Below, piece after piece: positions 35,835 to 42,582 of a stretch of 64,000 nt of DNA. The notes beneath the pieces were generated by a model, which was not told where the DNA came from, searched no databases, and worked only from the letters and a program-made list of their open reading frames with translations. Each line of letters begins with the position of its first letter. Position 1 is the stretch's first letter. Made by a program: the position numbers and the translations under genes. The stretch comes from Alphaproteobacteria bacterium (lineage in GTDB: Bacteria; Pseudomonadota; Alphaproteobacteria; Micropepsales; Micropepsaceae): assembly GCA_016125165.1 (NCBI GenBank), contig WGMH01000001.1, positions 744,001 to 808,000 of the forward strand, written 5' to 3'.

Positions 35835-36752
35835 ATGCAGCCCTTTCGCTATCGTATCAGCGGCCTGCAGGTGGCATCCGCATTCGAACTGCCCGGAGCC
35901 ATACCCGCGGCGGCGGCCGATGTTGTTGCGGATGTGCAGGTCGCACTCGGTCCGGTGCCCACGGCATTGCAGGGTGGAGACCGGATGGGCCCCAACTGGG
36001 ATATGGTCGGCGAAGACTTCCTGCTCGAGGTGCCTAGCCTCGGCCGCTTTCATATTCGTGGGGGGCGAGAGATCGTGATTGCGCTCGATGATGGCGCAAG
36101 TGAGCGCGATGCCAGCGCCTACGTCCTTGGCACCGCCTTCGGCATCTTGCTGCATCAGCGCGGCGCGCTCGTCCTTCATGGCTCGGCGGTCGCGCACAAT
36201 GGCCAAGCCGTTGCGATCTGCGGTCACTCGGGAGCGGGAAAGTCCACGCTGGCTGCCGCCCTGTGCCGTGAAGGCTGCGGCTTCGTAACCGACGATCTGT
36301 GCGCCATCAGTCTCGACCATGATGCACATCCGGTCATCCTGCCGGATGGCCGGCAATTGAAGCTGTGGCAGGAGGCTATCGAAAAACTCGAGCTGACCGA
36401 GCGCCGCGGTGAGGCCGTAATGGGGCGCTTCGAAAAATACTTTCTTGCGCCTCAGGATACTGTGCCTGCGCCCTTGCGGCTGCGAGCCATCTATCTCTTG
36501 CGGGATGCACGCCCCCCTTTGGTGGAAGGCATCGAAGAAGTATCGTTGGCTGATGCCATGCATGCGCTGGACCGCGAGGCCTACCGTCCAGGCCTGCGCA
36601 TCAAGATGGGTGCGAGGCCTGGGCTGGTGATGCAAAGCGCCCAGCTGCTGGCGCATGTGAATGTATTTCGTCTGACGCGTCCCCACGATTTCGCCAAGCT
36701 GCCCCAAACCGTGCGGGCATTGCGCGCCCATTGGGACGCGCTTGCGCCATGA
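35835..36752 (+). CDS. HPr-kinase-like kinase, probable lasso peptide tailoring kinase
   Basis: 305 residues. The C-terminal half is HprK-like: LHGSAVAHNGQAVAICGHSGAGKSTLAAAL (P-loop about 130-145) and CGFVTDDLCAISLD (Walker B with the catalytic Asp pair). The N-terminal half lacks the HprK N-domain and is specific to this group. Related kinases in lasso clusters (paeninodin type) phosphorylate the side chain of the C-terminal Ser of the precursor; all four precursors here end in Ser or Thr. No PTS genes are near, which argues against a metabolic HprK. Overlaps the sulfotransferase by 4 bases. Confidence 0.85.
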   Translation: MQPFRYRISGLQVASAFELPGAIPAAAADVVADVQVALGPVPTALQGGDRMGPNWDMVGEDFLLEVPSLGRFHIRGGREIVIALDDGASERDASAYVLGTAFGILLHQRGALVLHGSAVAHNGQAVAICGHSGAGKSTLAAALCREGCGFVTDDLCAISLDHDAHPVILPDGRQLKLWQEAIEKLELTERRGEAVMGRFEKYFLAPQDTVPAPLRLRAIYLLRDARPPLVEGIEEVSLADAMHALDREAYRPGLRIKMGARPGLVMQSAQLLAHVNVFRLTRPHDFAKLPQTVRALRAHWDALAP

Positions 36753-37615
36753 GCGATCCTGGCGGGATTGTCTGGCTCGCCTCGTTTCCCAAATCCGGTA
36801 ACACGTGGTTCCGGATTTTTCTTGCCAATCTGGCTGCGGGCGAAAATGGTCCGGCCGATATCAACAATCTGGATGAACGCGGTGGCATTGCATCAAGCCG
36901 CCACGAATTTGAAGCGTCGACATTGCTCGATTCCGGCTTCATTTCCCATGACGACATCGAGGATCTGCGCCACGCGGTGTATGCCCGCGCACAGGCGGCG
37001 TGTGAGGAGCAGCGCTGGATCAAGGTACATGACGCCTACACGTTGACGCCCCGCGGCAAGCCGATGTTCGGCATCCCCGGTACACGCGCGGTGTATCTCG
37101 TACGCGATCCTCGCGATGTTGCAGTCTCGTTTTCCCACCACCTCGCCAGTACGATCGACGTGGCCATCGCCCTGATGAACGATGACAATGGCGTCTGGTG
37201 CGCCCCGCGCAAGGGGCTCGCAAACCAGCTGCGCCAGAAACTTCTGGGCTGGAGTGGCCACGTCGCAAGCTGGCTCGATCAAACCGACATCCCGGTCACA
37301 TTTCTGCGTTATGAAGATTCGATGGTCGATCCCGCGCGCAATTTCAGCGATGCATTGGCGTTCGCTGGCCGCGCGGCCTCATCGGATGAGATCGTACGCG
37401 CCATTCGCCACGCGGATTTCAGCGAACTTCAGCGCCAGGAAAATGAAAGGGGCTTTGGAGAGCGCAACCCGAGGTCCAAGTCCTTTTTCCGTTCAGGCAG
37501 GGTCGGTAGCTGGCGCGAAATCCTCACACCAGAACAGGTGGCCCGCATCGAAGAGGCGCATGCGCCGATGATGCGAAGACTGGGATATCCATTGTCGATT
37601 GAGGACGTGGCGTAA
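36749..37615 (+). CDS. PAPS-dependent sulfotransferase, probable lasso peptide tailoring enzyme
   Basis: 288 residues from ATG 36749 (ATGA overlap with the kinase). WLASFPKSGNTWFRIFLANL is the 5'-phosphosulfate loop (residues 8-27) and YLVRDPRDVAVSFSHHLAS the 3'-phosphate site with the conserved Arg and Ser; a catalytic-base His lies in KVHDAYT. The C-terminal FRSGRVGSWREILTPEQVARIEE is the second PAPS-binding loop (RxGxxGxW). All key residues are intact, so transfer of sulfate to a hydroxyl is likely. The substrate is inferred to be the lasso peptide (Tyr, Ser or Thr in the cores) because the gene is the last of the tightly packed B1-B2-kinase run. Confidence 0.85.
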   Translation: MSDPGGIVWLASFPKSGNTWFRIFLANLAAGENGPADINNLDERGGIASSRHEFEASTLLDSGFISHDDIEDLRHAVYARAQAACEEQRWIKVHDAYTLTPRGKPMFGIPGTRAVYLVRDPRDVAVSFSHHLASTIDVAIALMNDDNGVWCAPRKGLANQLRQKLLGWSGHVASWLDQTDIPVTFLRYEDSMVDPARNFSDALAFAGRAASSDEIVRAIRHADFSELQRQENERGFGERNPRSKSFFRSGRVGSWREILTPEQVARIEEAHAPMMRRLGYPLSIEDVA

Positions 37616-37737
37616 TTCCGGCCCGATCTACCGAACAGAATGCGCCAGCGACACATTGAATTCCGGGGGGGGCGGCGATCGCCTCCGTGCTCCCCTCCGA
37701 GAGGCTGGAATCTGGCTTTCGCAGTTTTGTATGAGAA

Positions 37738-37786
37738 TGGTGCACCCGAAAGGATTCGAACCTGTAACCTCTGTCTTCGGGGAGCA
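37738..37786 (-). pseudogene. Decayed 3' half of a tRNA-Arg
   Basis: About 46 bases match the 3' half (variable arm, T arm, acceptor and CCA) of the intact tRNA-Arg at 39035-39111 with roughly seven mismatches, in the same orientation; the T-loop GGTTCGAATCC (minus strand) is intact. The D arm and anticodon stem are absent, so it cannot be functional. It lies just after the lasso cluster and forms an imperfect direct repeat with the real tRNA around the OmpA-family gene. Confidence 0.8.
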
Positions 37787-37893
37787 CCCAATTCTCGTTC
37801 ACGACAAATCGCGAAAGGCGCCTTCGACAATTCCATGGCCGAATCCCGCGGTCCGATTGCAGTGCCGCCAGGCCGAAAGCGGACGTGCGGCAA

Positions 37894-38916
37894 CTAATCC
37901 GACATTTTCACGAGCTCTACACGGCGATTCTTCGCGCGACCGGCGTCATTGTCGTTACTGGCAATCGGTGAGGCCATCCCTACGCCGAATGGCTTCAGCC
38001 GAGCCACCCCGATGCCATACTGCTTGACGAGCGTGTCTACCACTGCGCTGGCGCGACGCTTGGAGAGATCGACGTTATAATCGAAGCCGCCCTTGGCATC
38101 GGTGTGACCGGCGACAACCATCTTGAGCGACGGATTCGCCTTCAGGAACTTGCTGATCTCATCCAATGTAGGCTTGGAATCGGGTCGGATGGTAGCCTTG
38201 TCGAAATCAAACAGGATTCCGTAGAGCGCCACGCGACCGTCTTTTTCGATGGCCTTCTGCATTGCGCTGGCATCTATGAAGACTATCTTGTCCGTCTCCA
38301 TCGGTTTTGTTTCGACCACGTCGACCAGGATTTCTGGCTTCGCACCAACCTGCCCCACATAAACGCCAGCATAGACGTCGCCTTCTGCACGCTTCAGCAC
38401 GGCGGCGGTGTAGACGACATCGGCGGGGCCGGGATGGATTGCACCGCGCCCCATGGGGCCCTCTTCGTTGAGGCCGAAGTAAAGCTCGGTACCGTTCATG
38501 TCGGAACACTCGGCGCCGCGGCACTGGAACAGAATTTCAAAGCCTTTCGCCTTCATGCCGTCCTGCAAATTGCGCGCAACTTCGAGCGCGGTACGGCCCT
38601 GGGGTCCGTCATACTTCAGCCGGTAGGCCTTACCTGCCACCGTGATGGAATTGGCCTCGTTGAGGCGCTTGCCTTTGGCGGCGCGAATGTCGGCCCCCTT
38701 CACCGCCTTGGTGAGCAGGCGTTCCTCTTCATATTCCTTGACCGTATAGACGGTGAGCGTCGAGCCGTCGTAGCGCCCGATCAGTGGATAATCCTTTCCG
38801 CCCGCGATGTCCTTGGCGAAAGCGCTTGCGCCTGGAGAGGCGACAACGGCGCTGCCCAGAACGATGGCTAGCACCACCTTCATAATCGTGTTGCGGGAAT
38901 CTGTGCGAACACCCAT
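37894..38916 (-). CDS. OmpA-family outer membrane protein with N-terminal DUF4892-like domain
   Basis: 340 residues from ATG 38916, which has a GGGGGG run 4-9 bases upstream; ATG 38883 is an alternative that would start at the hydrophobic signal ([20 protein letters not shown]). The N-terminal domain (about 40-215) has two Cys in [11 protein letters not shown] and resembles DUF4892. The C-terminal OmpA domain reads [40 protein letters not shown] and [14 protein letters not shown], with the conserved Asp and Arg that bind meso-diaminopimelate of peptidoglycan. It should tether the outer membrane to the wall. Flanked by a tRNA-Arg and its partial copy. Confidence 0.88.
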   Translation of the reverse strand: MGVRTDSRNTIMKVVLAIVLGSAVVASPGASAFAKDIAGGKDYPLIGRYDGSTLTVYTVKEYEEERLLTKAVKGADIRAAKGKRLNEANSITVAGKAYRLKYDGPQGRTALEVARNLQDGMKAKGFEILFQCRGAECSDMNGTELYFGLNEEGPMGRGAIHPGPADVVYTAAVLKRAEGDVYAGVYVGQVGAKPEILVDVVETKPMETDKIVFIDASAMQKAIEKDGRVALYGILFDFDKATIRPDSKPTLDEISKFLKANPSLKMVVAGHTDAKGGFDYNVDLSKRRASAVVDTLVKQYGIGVARLKPFGVGMASPIASNDNDAGRAKNRRVELVKMSD

Positions 38917-39034
38917 CGTGCCCCCCGGCGATCTCAGAAGAAATTCTGGATGACAATCTTAGTGAGTTCGCAAAGCGAAAGGAACAAGCGCCTTTGCCGA
39001 GGCGGAGGCAGGCGAGGCCGCATGAAAAGAGGAA

Positions 39035-39111
39035 TGGCGCACCCGACAGGATTCGAACCTGTGACCTCCGCCTTCGGAGGGCGGCACTCTATCCAGCTGA
39101 GCTACGGGTGC
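39035..39111 (-). tRNA. tRNA-Arg (anticodon CCG)
   Basis: On the minus strand the gene starts GCACCCGTAGCTCAGCTGGA and folds into a full cloverleaf: acceptor GCACCCG/CGGGTGC, anticodon stem CCGCC/GGCGG around loop CTCCGAA (anticodon CCG, reads CGG), T arm ACAGG-TTCGAAT-CCTGT, discriminator G and encoded CCA. It sits between two protein genes on the same strand. Confidence 0.96.
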
Positions 39112-39166
39112 GTTCCCGGGGTCTATAACCCAGTTCGGCCCTGAAAGGCGAGTGGCGCGCGCGCCA

Positions 39167-40615
39167 TCATTTCGGCTTGCCCGTCAGCGCCTTCATCAGC
39201 CGGTAGGTGAATTCCACGCCCTCATAGAAGCTTGATACGCGCGTACGCTCATCGCGGCCGTGGGCGCGCACATCCTCCATGTCGCCCCAGGAGCCGGAAA
39301 TTCCATATGTGGGGATGCCGGCGTTGAGCGTGAAGATGGAATCGCTGGCGCCCGCAGCCATCGCCGGGAACACCGGAACATTGGGCCACATGGAGTGCAC
39401 GGTCTTCTCTACCGTGCCCATCAACTCCGGCGTTGGCGGGGATTCCGGCCCAGAGAATACCGGCTCGATGACGTTCAACGTGATGGCCGGATTGCCCATC
39501 ACCTTTTCCAGCACCGCCTTGACGTTTATTACCGAGTCCGACGGCATCAGGCGGCATTGAATGGTCAGCTTGACGCGCTGCGGCAGCGCGTTTTCGGCGT
39601 GGCCGCCCTCGATCATTGTCGGCACGCAGGTTGTGCGCAGCAGGGCGTTGTTGTCCGGCGACCGTGCGAGCCGTTCCGCAGCCGCCATGTCGGGCCTTTG
39701 CATCGAAACCGCCATCATGTCTGCGCGCGTCTGCCCGGACTGAAGCCCGGCGACATGAGCAAAATACGAGCGTGTGGTGGCGTTCAGTGTGATCGGAAAT
39801 TTATATTCCTGCAGGCGCCCCAATGCATTCGCCATTTCGTAAAGCGCATTGTCCGGCCGCGGCTCTGACGAATGCCCGCCTTTGTTGGTCACCACCGCAT
39901 TGAACGACGCGTACGTCTTTTCCGATGTACCGACGTTAAAGAACTTGCGCTTGCTCTTTTCATAGGCGCCACTTGCGCCATCCGGATTGACGACAAGCCC
40001 GGCGTCGATCAAGGCGCGATGGTTTTTCAGCAGAAATTGCACACCGTTTGCAGGTCCGCCTTCCTCATCGGATGTGAAAGCTGCAATGATATCGCGCTCG
40101 GGCACGTAGCCTTCTTTTTTCAGACGGATCAGCGATGCCATCACCGCGACGTCGCTGTCCTTCATGTCCGACGTACCGCGCCCGTAGAAATAGCCGTCCT
40201 TCTCGGTCAATTTGAATGGAGGAAGGGTCCAGTCCTCAGGCTTCGCTTCCACCACATCGGTATGTGCGATCCATAGCACGGGCTTGCCATGCCCCTTCCC
40301 GCGAAGCCGCACCACGACTTGGGCATGGCGGGGATATTCCGGGATTGTCAAAAGCTGCAGATCGGTGCCGGAAAAGCCCGCGGCCTTCAGGCGTACATAA
40401 ATCGCCTTGGCGACCGGGGCGGTGCCGATGGTCTCACTCGAATGGTAGGAGATGAGTTCGGCAAAGATGTCGCGCGCGAGCTTCGCGTTATCCGCCGGCG
40501 GCAGGTTCGGATTGGCAGCCGGTTTCATTGGGCCGGCGCCTGAAATGGCAAGCGTTAAAGGCGCGGCCAGAGCGGCGCGAAGCAAGAACGAACGCAACAT
40601 CGCTTTGATCCCCAT
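39167..40615 (-). CDS. M20-family metallopeptidase, exported
   Basis: 482 residues. An N-terminal hydrophobic segment (LLRAALAAPLTLAISGAG) looks like a signal peptide. Metal ligands and catalytic residues of M20 enzymes: His-Asp in WIAHTDVVEA (about 115), Asp in YGRGTSDMKDS (about 148), Glu-Glu in TSDEEGG (about 182), Asp in VNPDGAS and His late in the sequence. The dimerisation/lid domain lies at about 225-360. Probably a periplasmic di-zinc dipeptidase or carboxypeptidase. Start is at ATG 40615, with an in-frame ATG five codons later that begins closer to the signal. Confidence 0.9.
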   Translation of the reverse strand: MGIKAMLRSFLLRAALAAPLTLAISGAGPMKPAANPNLPPADNAKLARDIFAELISYHSSETIGTAPVAKAIYVRLKAAGFSGTDLQLLTIPEYPRHAQVVVRLRGKGHGKPVLWIAHTDVVEAKPEDWTLPPFKLTEKDGYFYGRGTSDMKDSDVAVMASLIRLKKEGYVPERDIIAAFTSDEEGGPANGVQFLLKNHRALIDAGLVVNPDGASGAYEKSKRKFFNVGTSEKTYASFNAVVTNKGGHSSEPRPDNALYEMANALGRLQEYKFPITLNATTRSYFAHVAGLQSGQTRADMMAVSMQRPDMAAAERLARSPDNNALLRTTCVPTMIEGGHAENALPQRVKLTIQCRLMPSDSVINVKAVLEKVMGNPAITLNVIEPVFSGPESPPTPELMGTVEKTVHSMWPNVPVFPAMAAGASDSIFTLNAGIPTYGISGSWGDMEDVRAHGRDERTRVSSFYEGVEFTYRLMKALTGKPK

Positions 40616-40648
40616 GTCTTTCCGGAACGCTAGATCAGCGCCCGCGAT

Positions 40649-41734
40649 TCAAGCAATCGCCTTCAGGGCCGCGACCACCGCTTCCTCACCATGCGCCCAC
40701 ACCCGGCGCTTCCATTCTTTCGTATCCGGGTAGAAGGCTGTACGGATTTTGGATTTGATGGCGGCCGCATCCGGGTGATCGGCGGAAGCATAGGCGTGCA
40801 GCCAGTTGTCCCGGCGGAGCGCATCGAACACAAAGCGGGTGTCCTCGGTGCCCACTTCCAGCGCCGCGAAGGTCAGTTCGGTCCGGTCCAGCCACTGTGC
40901 GACGGCCTTGTCGATGGTGCCGGAAAGCGACGCGGATAGGGATTCACCACCTTCGCTGGATGCTACGCGCGTACCCCAAATGGCCTTGGCGCGTGCATAG
41001 GCAGGTGTGCCGGGAAGCTCTTCGGAGATCATCTCCGCACCGCCGCAATCGCCAAGCCCCGTGTGGAAATCGATCACCAACAACCTTTCGGCGTCGAACA
41101 GTTTTTCCTCGATGAATACGTCTTTCAGCATCGTCTGTGACCAGCTTGGCCGCATGCCGCCGAAATATATGCCCTCCGCATGGGTGTACTGGCCCTTGGA
41201 AATGGCTTCCTGCAGCGCGAAAGCGCCGTTCTTGGCGGAGTAGGCGCGCAGCTTCGCGTTTGCCACTTTCATCGCATCGGGTGAGATATCGCTCGGCGCG
41301 ATGGCTTCGGCCAGCGCGTCATAGGCATCATTGCCGGGCGGGTTCGCGAAATCTACGAAGTTGCGGTTCACATCTGCGTTGTCTTCGTTGACGCGCCGGT
41401 TCCACGAAAAACCGAAAGGGTTCAGTGCATGCAGGATCACGAGCTTTGTGCCTTCCGGCACTTTTTGGGCAAGCCCTTCGCGCAAAAGCCCCGTCTGGAT
41501 GCCGGAGCCGAAATAGCCTTCCACGCCATGCGTGCCCGAGATCAGCAGCATCGCGCTCGCCGCTTCGCGCGGGCCGATCGTGGTCACGTCGATAAAGAGC
41601 GGCTTGCCGTCGGCGCCCATCTGGCCGGGATGAAGGCGCGAAGTCACGCCAAGGTCTGCGGCCTCACAAGCGGCGAAAAAATTGGCACGCGCCTGCCGGT
41701 AATCGGCGGGAAAATGTTCGTTGGGCGATGACAT
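40649..41734 (-). CDS. DUF2817 family (M14-like carboxypeptidase fold) protein
   Basis: 361 residues from ATG 41734. LLISGTHGVEGYFGSGIQ gives the first metal His and Glu, FSWNRRVNEDNADVNRNFVDF the substrate-binding NxDxNRNF motif and LLVIDFHTGLGDCGG the third metal His, as in M14 carboxypeptidases; AALEVGTEDT near residue 290 holds the likely general-base Glu. DUF2817 proteins are predicted zinc hydrolases. It lies 33 bases upstream of the M20 gene on the same strand; both being hydrolases of the same type, an operon is plausible. Confidence 0.85.
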   Translation of the reverse strand: MSSPNEHFPADYRQARANFFAACEAADLGVTSRLHPGQMGADGKPLFIDVTTIGPREAASAMLLISGTHGVEGYFGSGIQTGLLREGLAQKVPEGTKLVILHALNPFGFSWNRRVNEDNADVNRNFVDFANPPGNDAYDALAEAIAPSDISPDAMKVANAKLRAYSAKNGAFALQEAISKGQYTHAEGIYFGGMRPSWSQTMLKDVFIEEKLFDAERLLVIDFHTGLGDCGGAEMISEELPGTPAYARAKAIWGTRVASSEGGESLSASLSGTIDKAVAQWLDRTELTFAALEVGTEDTRFVFDALRRDNWLHAYASADHPDAAAIKSKIRTAFYPDTKEWKRRVWAHGEEAVVAALKAIA

Positions 41735-41805
41735 GGCGCGGGATCGAAAGAAATTCCCCGCTATACTGACACCTTGCAACCGGAGCCGTCCATGAGCCTT
41801 TGGGC

Positions 41806-42582
41806 ATGAATGTATTTGGCCCCCTTCAGGAATTGCGCGAACGCCCGATCCCGTCGCAAGCCGAAGTTCGCTTGCGCCCGAAAGGCTATCGAAAGCTGCC
41901 AATCATGCGCGACAATGCACGCTTCAGCGAACCGCTGGCCGATGTACGTCTGCATGGGATCGCGGGCCAGAACTTCTATAACCACACCCACAATCCACCC
42001 TACTGGTGCCGCATAGCGGGCTCGCTGCCCGAGTTGTTGGCAAGGGAAGGCGTGATTTCCGAACTCATTCGCATCAATGCTCGGCTGGGCGAAGCAGGGC
42101 TTGAACTCTTCGTGCTGGATGCGTGGCGGCCGCGCGCGGTGCAGGTCTATTTCCACGATGTATGGATGCCGGGCGAATTGAAGCGCCGCAATCCGTTATT
42201 GGAAGGCGAGGAATTGTGGCGCGAAGTAGAACGCTACTGGGCGGCTCCATCAATCGATGCCGGCGCACCTGCGCCGCATGCCACTGGTGCCGCACTTGAT
42301 CTCACAATTCGATGGAAGGATGCAGAACAGCTTTGGATGGGCTCGCTCTTCGACGACGTCAGTTCGTTATCCCATCGTGACCGCTTCGAGATGGATGAAG
42401 CGGCCTTTTCCTTCTCGGACAAGGAAGCTCGCGCCAACCGTCGTCTGCTTCATTGGGTAATGAGTGAAGCGGGTTTTGCCGGTCATCCGGATGAGTGGTG
42501 GCACTATTCGCTTGGAGATCAGCTCTGGGCCGCGCTCACTGGCCGCGACGCAGCGTGGTACGGTCTGGCACGCGAGGACTGA
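41806..42582 (+). CDS. D-alanyl-D-alanine dipeptidase-like (M15D, VanX family)
   Basis: 258 residues from ATG 41806. FVLDAWRPRAVQVYF is the M15 DxxRP motif (Arg stabilises the transition state), PHATGAALDLTI gives two zinc ligands (H and D) and DEWWHYSLGD the catalytic Glu and third zinc ligand His. All catalytic residues are present. No VanA/VanH or VanS/VanR genes are near, so a role in D-Ala-D-Ala turnover during wall recycling is more likely than glycopeptide resistance. No signal peptide, so probably cytoplasmic. Its stop meets the end of the convergent cyclase-like gene directly. Confidence 0.88.
   Translation: MNVFGPLQELRERPIPSQAEVRLRPKGYRKLPIMRDNARFSEPLADVRLHGIAGQNFYNHTHNPPYWCRIAGSLPELLAREGVISELIRINARLGEAGLELFVLDAWRPRAVQVYFHDVWMPGELKRRNPLLEGEELWREVERYWAAPSIDAGAPAPHATGAALDLTIRWKDAEQLWMGSLFDDVSSLSHRDRFEMDEAAFSFSDKEARANRRLLHWVMSEAGFAGHPDEWWHYSLGDQLWAALTGRDAAWYGLARED

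Noticed and set aside
35835..36752. HPr kinase/phosphorylase of the PTS system
   Set aside because: The N-terminal HprK domain is absent and no ptsH or PTS genes are nearby, while lasso genes overlap on both sides.
37524..38027. Small frames across the tRNA-Arg remnant, and similar ones over 38950-39144 and 52905-53339
   Set aside because: They translate tRNA sequence (typical FEPVTS- and VAQLGERL-like strings) and are well-known false predictions.
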